Shown here: positions 35,835-48,683 of the stretch, piece by piece | Layout: each line of letters begins with the position of its first letter | Position numbering within the stretch: position 1 is the stretch's first letter | Source of the DNA: Isoetes taiwanensis | Lineage: Eukaryota > Streptophyta > Lycopodiopsida > Isoetales > Isoetaceae | Direction of reading: 5' to 3' | Length of the DNA stretch: 64,000 bases | Assembly: GCA_021234155.1 (NCBI GenBank) | Contig: JAJEKV010000060.1 | Location: 6,718,323 to 6,782,322 of the forward strand | The notes under the pieces: generated by a model | The model's database searches: none | Told to the model about the DNA's origin: nothing | What the model saw: only the letters and a program-made list of their open reading frames with translations | Position numbers and translations under genes: made by a program

Positions 35835-36885
35835 TTTTTGGAAGCAGCATTAGAACCGCTTGTAAACTCAAGGCGAGGGCAACCAGCTGATTTGGAAGAC
35901 GAAGATGCAGCTGACTTCAAGCCACAAAGAAACATAAATTTAGTGGTCAGCTTTATCACAAGTTGGAGAAAAACTAAGTCGGATCATTCATCACAAACTT
36001 CTAAGAATGTGTACTTGAAAGATTTAGAACATGGAAGTGTCCCATTTGTGGGTGAGCTTTTCATGGAGAGTCCAAACCACAAATAATCTCTGCCGGTTCT
36101 ACCTGAAGTCGAATGTCGCTAGAACCTCAAAAGTTCAAATGGCAATCATCCAAATAAGAAGGCGATATCCACCGTAATAGAATGCAAATATCTTCAAGAA
36201 TCCTTCGATCATGTTCATGATATGTATCAATGCTGGATTGTACCTTAAGAGAAAATATATAACAATGTACAAAACATGTTTATTGAACAAAGATCACTTG
36301 AACACCCGGAAGATACCTCCGAAGCTTATATATCGAAGTCCTCCACTTAACCATCCCTTGAACCATAGCTCCATGTCAAGCATGTCCGCATCACCATGCA
36401 CATGTCGACGCCAGTATCATGTTAATGCCGTTTCCCCGTGGTGCTTCCAAACCCCCATCTTTTCAGCACTTCATCATAAGCAGGGCGTACCTCACCGTTC
36501 CTATAATTTGGTCGGCCTTCACCAATCATCACATACTTCTTTAACATCCTTCATCCGGATGTTGTTTCATAGTCCCTATCTTCGAAGGAGGAGGGGTTCG
36601 AGATCTCCCTTCCTTCCTCATGCCTCAATTTACCCTACACCAAGCTATAGATTAGAAAATAGATAAAATACAATAAAGTGTATAAACCACAGAGTGGCCC
36701 CTCTTACTGTGGTATTGTGTTCCATATCTCTCCGCTTCTTGAACTTCATCTCCTCCCCTCGGTCTCGTTCGCTGCCAAGCATACCTTCCATGGCTGGATC
36801 CCAAAAGCAATAAAGAAAACTCACAATAACCGCAATGAAAAACTAGGATCCGAGGATCGTTTCGCATTACTCAAATCATAAAAGA
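35835..36885. other. Intergenic, unrecognised ORFs
   Basis: ORFs at 35766-36086 and 36211-36666 (plus) have no motif. A retrotransposon remnant is possible but not shown. Confidence 0.35.
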
Positions 36886-36924
36886 AATGGGAAAAATGAA
36901 AGTCGTCGATGACTTTAAAGAACG

Positions 36925-37010
36925 TAGGACGCTGCGCGACGTCGTGATGACGCCGCTTAACGACGTTTTGTCGCTTAACGACGCAACGACGCTCGCTATA
37001 ACGACGTCAG
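36925..37010. repeat. Cluster of AACGACG / TTAACGACG words
   Basis: aacgacg occurs at 36959, 36977, 36985 and 37000, with gacgtcgtg and gacgtcag around it. The same word recurs in the CpG-rich patches at 43.3-43.6 and 44.1-44.5 kb. Confidence 0.7.
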
Positions 37011-37039
37011 ACGAATTTGTTTTGTTTTCGTATGTCGAG

Positions 37040-37260
37040 ATGCCGTATACGTTCCATATCCTCCAAAATTTCTCCGCCCGCCACCGCCCTCTTCATTCCC
37101 GCGCCTCTCCAGTTTTCCTCCTCCTCCTTCGCCGGAGTTCTTCCCACATCCGCCATGGCCGCTTTCCCTCGACATGCATGCCCGCTGATGCCGCGACCGA
37201 GGTCAGGCAGGCGCCGGAGCACCCGAACTTCCACCAGTGGCTGTAGACGAATCCTAACCT
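37040..37260 (+). other. GC-rich segment resembling a 5' coding exon
   Basis: A Pro/Ser/Arg/Ala-rich reading on the plus strand (for example the frame through SPPATALFIPAPLQFSSSSF) resembles an organelle transit peptide. It ends near a possible donor (gaccgaggtcagg). No downstream exon or family was recognised, so this may be a captured gene end or chance. Confidence 0.2.
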
Positions 37261-38229
37261 AAGAAGCGTCGAGTTCAAGCAAGCCATGACAAAGTCAAGG
37301 TGGATGGGGTAGCAGCACCTCGCCAGATATCGGGAGGTCGAACCTTCAATACAAAATGGCGTCTAAGAAAATGCATGGTGAGTCAGTTGTGCTGGCCCGT
37401 ATGCTAGAGGATAGGCCTTTGGGAAGGGAAGCTTGCTGAAGCCCCACTTTCAAAGTTGCAACTGCACTTCAACCAGCATGGAAGTGCTCAGACATGAATT
37501 CCTTGGGAAATGCATTACCACGCCTGAGGGCTTTGATTCCATAAGCCGAGGTTTGTTCCGACGGTGGAGGAAATCACCCCTGGAAGCACCTTCGAAAGCT
37601 CCGGCGAGTGGATCACAATCGATGTCATATACCACTAGATGTGCACCGCATCCACTTCTGTTTTGTGTGTATTTGAATTGTAAAAGGCTTTTTATATGAA
37701 TTTTGTATTTTGAAGGAATACATATATGATTTTTGCATACGAATCTTGCATTTTGAAGGAATCTTCACATTTTATGATTAATTAAAACACAAAAGCTGTA
37801 CTCAATCAGATGTAGAACTCCGCCTCGATCGGCGCTTGTAAGCCATAGGTCTATACTAGATGCCAATTAACTTGGCATAAATGTTCTTATGATAACTTCA
37901 AGTCAGTAATACTAATGTTGCCTAAATTGCAGATGCCAAAGTATTTTCTTATTCATATGTGGGAAGAAAATATAATAATCATAATAAAGTAATGAAGGTT
38001 CAATCGATGAATTTATCATGACAATAGTCTGTCTCCAACCCCCAACCTCCATTCTAATCAGCCATCTCTTCTTTCACTCAAATATGCTACGAGCGAGCCT
38101 ACATGGAACCACGAACCACCACTCCATCTTGCAAAGGATCTCGAACGAAGGTGACCTACAAAACCCTATATTACATTAGTTCCTTGTTAATGACATATAT
38201 AAATTTTATTGCATCCAAGTAAACATACT

Positions 38230-41200
38230 TATTCACATTGTTTTCAACCCTCACGAAAAGTGTGTCTGACCACGACACCGAACGGAAGTTGAATCTAGTG
38301 AATACAAAGCCACTTTATCTTTATGATCGCGGGCATGAGCACCAAGACATGAACAAAACCATTCGCATCAAACAACATTGTTTTGAATGCACCACCGACA
38401 TCAACCTCCATGATAGTCTTTATAGTACCAATCCATTCCAACATTGCTCTCGATTAATAGTTCCACTACCACCGGCAACTCACTAAACTTTGGCCGATAT
38501 ACCACAATCATAAGTAAGGCTATTACGATCCACACTTTGTCGCCGAAAAGTGAGCACCGTATTAATCATATTGATGCATATGAATTATACTACAAAGGTA
38601 AAGGAACAAATGTTCAAAAATAACGAACGAAACTCGAATTATATGCTATTAAGTTGCACTACGCTAGTGACACGCTTTTGGCGTAAATTCTTCGCCAGGA
38701 AACATGTTCTCGCCAATGCTACCTTTAAGCATTCTAGTTGTTCGAGCAACATTTATTGTTTATCTCACTCTAAGGTGGACCCCCAGATGATCTCGAAGTG
38801 GTTGCTTCATGCATTTTTGTATACGCCTTCTCTCCCTCATCTCTTTATTTTTCTTCCCTGCATTTTTTTTATCCATTTCTCCATGGGAGGGAGTTGTAGA
38901 TGAGAAACTTATTAATTCTTTTGCCTGCTTCTTCTAGGTGTATACCAATTTCTTCTCAGGGTCTTCGGGAACTTCTCTCCACTATAGCTGGAGTGTTCTC
39001 ATCGGTCCATAATCGTGGAGCATTGGGGTGTAGGATTCTGGCCAAGAACTCTGGTGATATAGAATAATGACTCTCGCAAGCAACTAACCCTGGCCATAAC
39101 CCTCTCGCTCTCTGCCTCTGACGTACGGTAAGTCCTGAGTATCCTCTGTGAAGTTGCTCTATATAAAAACATCCATCTAGGACGTGCCCCAAGCTCTACT
39201 GGCCCCACTAAATGCACTAAGTGAGTTTGTATGTCCGTGAAACTTGTTGGGAATTTTTTCTTAGCATACAACATGCCTCAACGCATCTTTTAGTTCGTGA
39301 CAAGGCAACCGGCACTTCATTTGTCAGGTATTCTCCTTTCCTAGTCCATCTCCAAATATCATTTAAGAAAGAAAAAAGTTAAGTGAGAGCCTGGAAGATC
39401 GAGAGTTTTCTAAATCCGCACGTAACCGAAAACTCGATAGGAGTACATATCGTATGTAGTGTGGACCGCCTACGCAGACGACCCCTCGTGAACAATAGGC
39501 ATAACAACCTAACACCTTTATGCCAATCATGAGATTTACATTTTCTAGGCAATTGCATCCAATCCACTTGTGGCCTTATCTTCTTCATTTAACCATGCTT
39601 TAGATTTTAATCCAAATTTTGTAGATCTTCTAAGTCGAGACTGTCCTTACGCCCCAAGTGACATGTTCCAACAGATCAAACGCTTTTAAAGATGTATGGG
39701 ATCAAGAAGATGATGGATCTCAATTGGCCCAATAGGTAGAAGGGAAGAAGGATGCTTTCCACTTCATTCTTTAACTTCACCGGTATCCTAATACATGCTA
39801 CCCTAATTCTATTATCAACCTTTGGGAGGTTTCAAGGTAATGTTTTTCTTGGACTCACGTGATTTAAGTCGCATTTTCCATTGGCGATATCTCTTGAAGT
39901 TTGCATATATTTTTGTGCAATGCCGCTGACCGGCGTAGTTCAATACTCAAACCCACACAAGTGTTAGGATATTACGCGCCGCATATCCAGACACTTTTGA
40001 GTCCAGAGTTTATACAAACCAAAGCACCGCTTGTCCACATTAAGATTGTTTCATAAATCTTTCGCTCTCAACACGAAAGTTCTCGAGACATCGTGAACTT
40101 CAATACCTTTCACTCCACAATGTCAAAAAGCTCATCAATAACTATTTCGTGATATGGATCTAGGATCTTTCCGCCGGGTCCCCGAACTAATAGTACCAAC
40201 ACATTAAATGGCTAGTTCCTCATGAGTAACCACTCGTAAATTATAGTTGATCAACACCATCGGGCCAAGTTGACCACGCCACATTGATCGCCCATAAGGC
40301 GATTAACACCATCCGCTGCCAACCCTAACTGAGATTTCGTGGGTTTCTCCAAATTCGCCATGTTTCATCAATATGCTTCCATTGCTTGCAAAATACTAAC
40401 CACGGAAAGTACACATTGTCACCGACGATTAGCTGCACACCAACCCATGAGCTAAGCTAGATTCACATCAAACAATAGCCTTATGCGAGGGATCAATGGA
40501 AAAGTAGCTTAAACCACCTCATCTAGATGCCTTCTTCCTCTTTGGCATCCGTGATTGTACCTAGAGGCACCACATTTAGGGCATTGTGTTCTTGTAGATG
40601 TCATCCTGATAATATACCATGCAATCATTTGGACAAGCCGCGAATCTTATGGCAGCCTAAACCAAGACGCCAATTATTTTATTTCAAGCATGCACTTTTG
40701 GGCATAGTGTTCCCTAGGGAGTATTTTCTTGCAATAACTCCGTTGTAGATAAAACACCTTTATCGCATACATTCAACTACAAATTCAATAAGTCAAGTGA
40801 TTGCACGTTTCTTACTCTAACAAAGCCGCAACAATCGGCATTTCGCTCCATTTGAATTTCCAGTTTTGAAGGTTTAATATCAACAAAGATGTCGCCAATT
40901 CAGATATGTTGCACCTCGATATAATGCTTTGGCGCCCCCAATAAAACGATCTTCATGACCATCGTTAGAGCATTTATATCGCCATTCAGGTCGCGTATCA
41001 GCCAAATGCATCTAACATGCTCCGCTATGGGTTCCTCAACCTACGTGAAGTCGCCCATAGGGGCATCATCTTCATCATCGATTCTCGCTTCATCTTCAAT
41101 ATTGTACTCGCCGGTGCAAGCAGCTCATGTTTGTACCATACCGCTTACAATGTATTCCACTGCCATCCGCACACGACTCCTTTGATGTCGCCAATTCAAG

Positions 41201-41250
41201 ACGCTGATGTGGTCTTATATCCACTTGCCTACCCTCGCAGACGCCGATTA
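38230..41250 (-). mobile_element. CACTA (En/Spm, TNP2-type) transposase region, degraded
   Basis: On the minus strand, from 41250 downwards, the translation carries TNP2-type transposase landmarks in the correct order. They are CPNDCMVYY (40618-40635 for CPNDCM); WKHIDETW (40358-40381); LGLAADGVNRL and WLLMRN (40215-40232), with PFNVLVLLVRGPGGKILDPY between 40150 and 40220; CKSHDWHKGVRLL (about 39505-39540); and FPTSFTDIQTHLVHLVGPVE (near 39190-39260), typical of the DUF4218 segment. Last comes a YYGTIKTIMEVDVGGAFKTM-like piece (about 38370-38440), typical of the C-terminal DUF4216. The transposase cuts and pastes CACTA elements. Frameshifts and stops separate the blocks, so the copy is dead. 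CACTA terminal repeats were not located. The identification is firm because five blocks occur in family order over 2.3 kb. Confidence 0.75.
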
Positions 41251-41407
41251 AACGAATATATATGTGATTGATACATACATTGAGAGTCTGTTTGTTAAAT
41301 TTTAAGTATTTAATAACGAACTTAAATATAAAATTTTATGTCATAATCAAAGACATATTGAAGATAATACACATTTATCTTCAATATGCGCAATCTCATT
41401 CCAAGAG

Positions 41408-41440
41408 AAGAAGAAGAATTAAGAAGAAGAAGAAAATGGT
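41408..41440. repeat. AAG/GAA microsatellite
   Basis: gaagaagaagaattaagaag and following aagaagaagaaaa, an imperfect trinucleotide tract. Confidence 0.8.
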
Positions 41441-41589
41441 GCATTCATTAAAATTATATGAGTAATTTGAGTACATCATCAAAGGACCTCCCAGATATTC
41501 ACCGTATTCATATTCAATGAACAATTATCACCAATACACAAAGTTTTTATAAGATAAACTATGATATATCTCCATTAATTTTAGTATCA

Positions 41590-42110
41590 GCTAAAAATCT
41601 CTTGGTCTTGTTTTCCTAATAAATTCACAATTGGTAGCTTCAGATTCTATAGAGCCATTAATAAAAGCGCTAAGGTTTCCATGCAACCGAGGATCACCAT
41701 CAATATATATATGTAGTTTGGCGTAGTCAATGGGCTTGATATTGTTCGCAGCATTTGAATTAGGCCATAGATGAGCATGCTTCAATCGATGTTTACCAAT
41801 TTAAGCTAAGTGTCCGGAAGTTATATTCAGACTCACATATGGCATTAAAGGAACAGCCACCATCTTTATTCTTCACCAGTCATAATATATAATCCCAAAG
41901 ACCGGGGACCACTATTTTTAATCATGTACCACCCCATGTAAATTGTTCTATAACAATTGGCTTGCCTCTAGGCTATGCATTGAATTTCTTAATATCTATC
42001 TGTAGGGCCGGACCACAATGGACTAGTAGAAGGTGGAAGATTATTTTCTTTCCACATGATCTAGTACATTCCAATTTTGATGAACATTGTCATTCTCCTC
42101 CATAATCTTG
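41590..42110 (-). pseudogene. SET-domain-like fragment
   Basis: The minus-strand frame from 41785 to 41591 reads YIDGDPRLHGNLSAFINGS, then TNCEF. This matches the part of a SET domain where I-D-(G/A)-x-x-x-G-N-x-A-x-F-I-N is followed by N-C-x-F, the region that binds the methyl donor and closes over the lysine channel. Further upstream (41800-41950, another frame) IKNSGPRSLGLYIMT may be the preceding GxG-containing strand, again frameshifted. Plant proteins with this variant (INGDP...GN...FIN...NCEF) are poorly described SET-like proteins. The GEEL/DYG motif that should follow is absent, so this is a fragment, possibly carried by a transposon. Confidence 0.4.
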
Positions 42111-42114
42111 GCAA

Positions 42115-43305
42115 CGGCCATTGGGTAACGACGAAGTTCTATCAATGCAATGGGATACTTTGAGGAAGTTGATGGCTTTCTTTTGTAGGGTTTTCTATGA
42201 ACGCATTCATAGTATCAACATCATCTACTTCCAATGACAACATAAACTCAAAATCTATATACCGCCTGAGCCCACTTCATTCCTCGCTAATTTCTTCCCA
42301 ACAAAATACAAGCAAACTGTTAAGACATCGCATTCAAGTACATGAGAGTAGTTGATCGTCATAAGATTCGTAGCATTATAATTTCGCTTGAATAATTCTA
42401 AGAGCAAAGGCCCCGAGAGCACCGGATTTGCTCCGGCATTCACCATATTTTCGCAACATGGTCGAGACGCTTTTCTCATCCGCTTTATTTGTCCTTTTGC
42501 ACATCGAACAATATAACCGCTTCCGCTAAGTACAACCGCGAAAAAAAGTAACATCAAGATATAAAGTTAACTAATCATTCAAACATGTTTATGGTATGAT
42601 ACATCGGCAGATTCATTTCATATGCACACCACCCTCAAATTTCTAGGGAAGACTCAGGTCCAATGTTCAATTGGACTATTTATGGCAATTGGGTAATATT
42701 CTGGCGCTAGTCGCCATGTACTTTCTCAAAGTCGCCTCACTTGTCGCTCAAATTCTCTCCGACGTCAGTCTACGTTGTTTTTCTAGTAAACAATAAAAAT
42801 ATTAATAAAACCATGTAATAATATAATAATTATAAATATCCATGTTTTTTCATGATTTTATCAAATGCTTATTCTAAGATTCGATTCATACAACGCTATG
42901 ATATTTAGAAAGATGATTGAAGGGTGCCCACAACCCGCATAAGACATCTAGTCCTCTCCATTTGAAATGAGCCCACTGCAAGACCTTTATATTCACAACC
43001 TTCAAATCTGTAATCTATGAAGATTGAACTTCGCTCGAGGTGCATAAACCCTCGATATTATTTAGTTTTCCATTCTGGATGGAACCGACCAAGACTTTGA
43101 TCATGTATCCCTGGGCTTTTAACATACTTTCAAGATTCAATTCTAATCTATTAGCATTTGAGGTGTTTAACTCTAACACAAAGATTAAAGCGTAGATCTT
43201 ACCTTATGAATCTACCAAGAAAAATCCGAAACAAACGAAAGTGAAAATAATCAGTAAATAACCCTCAGCGTCAAGTTCCCCGCCTATATTTGACCGCCAT
43301 CGCAC
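42115..43305. other. Intergenic with an unrecognised minus-strand ORF
   Basis: The ORF 42255-42557 (minus, 100 codons) has a hydrophobic start and no recognised domain. It might be upstream sequence of the SET-like relic. The rest is AT-rich and featureless. Confidence 0.3.
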
Positions 43306-43315
43306 GCCTCGCGGT

Positions 43316-43560
43316 GGACGCCGCTTAACGACGCCAAGCCGACGCCGCCCCGACACCTAGGCATGCCACATCAACTGGCGCTCGCCCGATGCCCTCATAT
43401 GCCACGCCGATGATCCCCGACGTAAGGCCGCGAACGACGCCAAGTCGACGTCGTCCATTACCTAGGCATGCCACACGCTTTGCGCCACCGATGCCCTCAT
43501 ATGCCACGCCGATGATCATGACGCCGCTTAACGACGCCAATGATCATAACGCTTGCGAAA
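43316..43560. repeat. CpG-rich 105-bp tandem duplication
   Basis: acctaggcatgccac begins at 43355 and 43460. The copies continue as gatgccctcatatgccacgc and gatgatc. The flanks carry cgcttaacgacgcc at 43323 and 43523, and gatcat palindromes near 43511 and 43546. Confidence 0.85.
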
Positions 43561-44129
43561 CCAACTGATTGCTTAACATAACGTAAAACAACATACAATA
43601 CAAATAACACAAATAAATAAAATACCGATTGCTCTATTCATAAAATAAAGCTTATACAACGACAACACAAATATACAAAACTTATTGTTTCCATTCATAA
43701 AAAAAAAGCTTATACATTACTCTATGTCCATCCCGAAAGGATCGATTGATGCAAACTATTTGCATCATCATTATTCCAATTCATTAATGTCGCTTTCTTT
43801 GTTTGTCGGAGCTCTACCGCCGCCGCTCCGCATGGAACGCCAGAGAAAGAAGTGCAATCGGGAGCTCCTTTCTACTCTATCTTTGCCACGATGGTGAAGG
43901 GAGGGTTCTCGTACGGAGAAGCAGGGTTACCGAGTTGTCTTCCTCGAGGAGGAGGATTACCGCGAAGGAAATATATCGCCGGTTATGGTCTTCGCTAACC
44001 CACGGACCATTATAGCAAAGATAGGGAAGAACACTCAAAAAATAAGAATAACGTAAATGAAGAACAAGGATCCACTTATAACGCGGATGTAGGGTTAGTG
44101 GTTAGTTAGGGTTTTATTTGGCAAAAAAA

Positions 44130-44640
44130 AAAATGTCTTCGCGGTGGGCTGCGAACGACGTGCTTAAGTCGACGGTTCTGGATGACGCGCCAGGCAGTGG
44201 CCACTTTGGCACCCGTGCCCATTCATGCCACGCAGACGCGGACACGCCGGGCCACAGTGCAACGCCGCTCAATCCACCAGACGCCGGGCGCCGCTCTGAC
44301 ACGCAGTCGCCTGGCAATCGCCCATTTCCACGCATGACGCCGGGCGCGACGCCAGTTTCAGAAAACGCTGCTGAACGACCGCGACCGAATGCGGTTTGAC
44401 GGCGTCCGCCACCGCGCCAGTACTCCATGCCACGCAGCGGACCGGTTACCGCTGCCTGGAGCGGACTGCCGTTGAACGACGCGCCGAAACGACGCGTTGT
44501 CGTTGCTGGGCGATGTGGTCATCAACGACGACGATCCGACGTTCATCGACGACGCTGTATCGCCGCTGGACGCCGGTTTTATCCCTTTGCAGTGGAGAGG
44601 ACCTCTACGGGAGTTCGTTGCTGGAAGCGATCGACGAAAA
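44130..44640. other. CpG-rich patch related to the AACGACG clusters
   Basis: GC-rich sequence with aacgacg at about 44152, 44474, 44488 and 44523, and many gacgc words. It is open in several frames on both strands (for example 44118-44399 and 44396-44833, plus), as expected for CpG-rich repeats. No frame shows a domain. Confidence 0.5.
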
Positions 44641-45539
44641 TCTCACCGAGAACCAACGCCGGTGTCAGCTGCAGCACGGGATATACGGAGACAAGTCGCT
44701 TGACTTTGCACCGCGATGTGGCCTCAAGATCATAAACCAGACAGAGCAATATAAACAAACAAATTCCAAAGACTGCGATATCTGGAGCCGGAGAAAGCAT
44801 TGTAGACTACCCTCGCCACATCACACCATGTAGTGATCCGCTGCAACATTTTGAGTTCACGTGACAATTCACGTAATCGCATTACTGGTCCTGTTTTGAG
44901 TTGAAGGGAAGATTAAATGTATGTAAACTCTGTCCGCTTCAAGCCCAGGCTGAAATTGGACTATGTTAAGAGGAGACCTTTCAAAAACCTAATGGACCAA
45001 ATGTGTAAATCACACGATCAAGGGACGAGACCTCTTACTCACGATATCATAATGAGAAGTTGTGGCAATGCTTTGGGTACACAAGACCCAGAAGGTAGGA
45101 AGGCCCCATGCAAATAATACAGGGACACGTAATGTTCAAATGGCAAGAGCTCAATTGCCTAAGGGGATCAAGGAACCCAAATGGTATAGCAGCCCAATCG
45201 GCAAGAAAAGGGCTTATGAAGCTAAAAGACAAGAGGAGCTGGGAGTCGGTTTCACAAACACCCAAAACCTTCGAATAAGATCCGAGGCCAATGCTGATCA
45301 TCCACGCTAAAGAGGAGTGACTTCGCAAATGTAAGGTCCTTATATTACTCATCGGGTGGAAGATGCACTGATGAAGTCATGAAGTGAATGAAGAGAAATG
45401 GTAAAATGCGATCTGAAGGGTTGAGCGAACTGCGAAGTGGGTGACTCTTACGTGTCTTAACCAATCAGATGAATGCCGCAAATAAGGAGAGCTTACCGAG
45501 ATCATAATTATAAGGTCAAATGCCCCATAAATCGTAACA

Positions 45540-46800
45540 AAACAGATGTTTACCACCGCAGACAATAATGGGAGTATCTATTCTAAATTACTAGGATGTC
45601 TCACGAATATAAATTGAGCACATGGGCTGATGTACCGGGAAGAGTATTTTCATGCCAAGCAGTTTCGCGTAAAAATGCACAATACTCGATCATTGCCTCA
45701 CTTTTGAGGGTGCTCTTCAACAGCCAAGAGACCAAAGAAGGCACTATCGGGCATTCATTGATTTCTCCAAAGCCTTCATACAAGTACTCAAGAGATGGCT
45801 TGGAAATAGAATGAAGGAGATTGGGGTCCCGATCACCGCTGGGTGCAGATCCACCGGTGAGCAAAAGAAGCTATAAAGCACTCCATTAGCGATAATCTGA
45901 CCTACTGTGCCACGACAGGTCCGGGCTATCACCCACCCTTTTGGGCTATACATTGATGAGTCAAACCATGCCGGAGAAGGAAAGGGCCGGGAACTCAAAT
46001 AGGGGATTATGGACTAACCGCTGCTCTAATGCCGACGACGAGGTGCTATCGGGCAGACTCCAAAGATTTCCAGACACCCGCAAAACCTCGAAATGAAGTC
46101 TCCGCATGGCTAAAGAGAATGAAAGGAACTTGTCTAAATCCCAAGATCATGGTATGTGGGTACTCACAACAGCACTGCATTTCACGCATAAATGGAGAAG
46201 CATTGAAATCAGAGTAACTATAAATACCTTGGTCTAGATTTCCAAATTTCAAATTACAAATGGAAAGAATGTATTACAGTTTAATAGCAGAGGAAAACAG
46301 CCTTATACTCTGAAGGTTTCCTACGATGCCGTGAAGGCATCGCTACATAAGATCAAGTTAAGAAGATTACTCTTCCAAACTCGAACCAAAACAATCCTAT
46401 ATGCGAAAGCTCCAATCTGGGGACCAAATTGCCTAAAGGATTATGGAAACAGTTGAGGAGTATCCTAAGCTATTCCTGCAAGAGGAGCTTGGTATTAAGC
46501 AAAGAAACCCCACATCCCATTATGTCAAGTAAGCCGGTTTTACTATCACTTGAGGCGTAGTTGTTCATCCGCACCATCACTTTGTGAACGATTATTTACT
46601 TGATGATGATCTGACTTCAAAAGGTTAAATGGAAGCCTCCATGACTCGCTTTGCCATAAGGATGCTGGATTGGGCCGCAAGCCGGGTATAAGGAGAATGG
46701 ATTGGTCTAATTCAAATTGGTGTGTAATGCAGACTTGAAAATTCACTAGCATCGCTGGATTCTGGAAGAACTCGGGCACTAAGATGATATATTACATGAT
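45540..46800 (+). mobile_element. LINE reverse-transcriptase remnant
   Basis: The plus strand shows, in scattered frames, FIDFSKAFIQV (45753-45785), the usual (V/I)D(F/L)xKAFD palm motif A with Asp lost at the end. GVPITAG (near 45826) follows it, and LYIDES (near 45951) comes before NADDEVLL (ADD at 46031-46039), the catalytic YADD box with Tyr to Asn. Further on are INGEALKS (46187-46210), ILYAKAPIWGPNCLK (near 46395-46440) and a block like that after ELGIK, all typical of one LINE lineage with a long C-terminal part. The active-site changes, frameshifts and stops mark a dead copy. It is distinct from the LINE at 12930-14440, since that one shows the zf-RVT type of C-terminus. Confidence 0.65.
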
Positions 46801-46804
46801 GAGA

Positions 46805-48680
46805 GATAAACTGGCGATTTCGTATATTCTAATTAAGCATATCTTCGCCAAGTCACCCACACCAGCTGGACACTATTGCACGAGATGACACCGCATGTTC
46901 CCATAAGCTCAACATAGAGACGCGGCGCGTGCACCCAAGAGATAACCCGTTTGTTTGTTGCGCAATGTATGTAGTATATCGGGCGATGGTTACGTGTTCT
47001 AACGCGGCTCACGATGCGTAAAATTAGACTCCTTTGGCACTTGCCATAATTTCTATAGTCTCCCTCGGATATGGATCCAAAACTCTGATGTTATCTTAAA
47101 AAGCCGAAACTCATAGATCATTTTCACATCTAAGTACAATCAAACATGTCGCCCAGACCTCAAGGTCCTAAGGGGCATGATAATAAATATTAGCTATTAT
47201 TGGCTACATATTACATACATATTATTATTATTATTATTGGCTATATAGAAACATAGGAACATGGGGAGTATAGCCACCCAACTTGGTAGTCCCACCCCGT
47301 AAGATCCAAAAGCAACAAAAATAACAAGACAATAGTGGTGCAAATGACTAGGACAACGACATGTGATGTTTTTTAGAATATTTACCAAACGTGTGCCTGA
47401 TCATACCTCTTCTCATTTAGGTTGCCAACTTCACCATATTGAAGTAACTTAGCTTTCACCGACATGAAGATATTCATGCCAACAATTCAAACTTGTTGAA
47501 GAAGTCACGCCATTTGTCATATTGATGTAGATCAACACATCTCAGACTCTCTATAAAATTGTATCACGGCCATTCCCCCATAAAGAATGCAATTTTTTAT
47601 ACTTGGAGCATTAGCTATGAGGCTCTTGGATAAAATGCCACATATTTTAGGCTAGCCATGCTCCATGCTATATTCAAAAGCCCCAAGTCTCTCATGGCTC
47701 TTTTGTAATATTTTGTTCAGGATTCAACCTCAAAAAAATATCGTGACATATTAGATCCCTTTACCTATGGTTTTCTTATGATTTATATTTTTTAAAAATC
47801 AAATCGCGGTTGGACAATCACTACAAGCATTATGAGTTCCATCTCCACAAGCCAAGAAATAGCAACTTTCAAATCTTTAGACTTCTTAATCTTTATTACA
47901 TATTATTATTTATTATATATTATTCAAGGCAATTCAACTTCTTACATATATTTTACCCAAATCTCTTTGCAGCCTTTGCCTGTATTTTCTCTAAGAAGTG
48001 GTCATTGCTATATCCAAGCCCCTTGATACTTCCATTTTTCCTTGGACTCCTTGTTTATTTATTTACACTTAAATATCAATGTGCTAACAAGACAATGGAA
48101 AAAAGGGCACAAATAAGACACAAATAAAACAAGAGCAAATATAACTAACAAAGCAAGTCGCCTGTCCCAGATTGGAGAAAAATTCACAAGGCATTGATTG
48201 TTCATATATTCACAACCAACGACTCCTCAAATCGGCCCTTTCCCTACAATTTCCCCAACCACATCCGCATCTAAATTCCAGATATTCCCCACAAGATTTA
48301 TGCTTCTTCTCTTCCAAGTATCTCAACCATAGCTCAAACGCTTACACACAAACTACGTCATAGGAAACTTAACTTTGATCCTCTTTTCAACTCGATCCAA
48401 TGGCATGCTTATCTTTGATCATGGCCTATGAAATCACAAATATATTGGTGAAAAATCCCACCTAAAAGAAGACACTTGATGCCAATCTTCATGCGATCTC
48501 CAAGGCCTTGTATACCAACTCCAATCCGGCCCTCTCACAGAAACTAATTTTAAGGTTAGCCTTAATGATAAGTATTAATGCCAGAGTCAAGTCTTCCACT
48601 ACTCCATGCCAGAAATCTCACAAAGCATAAAATATAATTAACAGCATAAAACAAAGATAAGCATCAACAAAATAATCATC
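46805..48680. other. Intergenic, AT-rich
   Basis: No recognisable gene. Contains an (ATT)n tract (next entry) and T-rich DNA at 47760-48130 with overlapping ORFs lacking motifs. Confidence 0.4.
47219..47238. repeat. (ATT)n microsatellite
   Basis: About six and a half units of att in an AT-rich setting. Confidence 0.85.
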
Positions 48681-48683
48681 AAC

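Noticed and set aside
37040-37260. Confident plastid-targeted gene
   Set aside because: The transit-peptide look comes from Pro/Ser/Arg-rich GC-rich sequence; no mature-protein exon could be recognised.
44118-44833. Overlapping GC-rich ORFs of 93, 145, 102 and 104 codons on both strands
   Set aside because: Open frames on both strands at once are expected in CpG-rich repeat DNA; none shows a motif.
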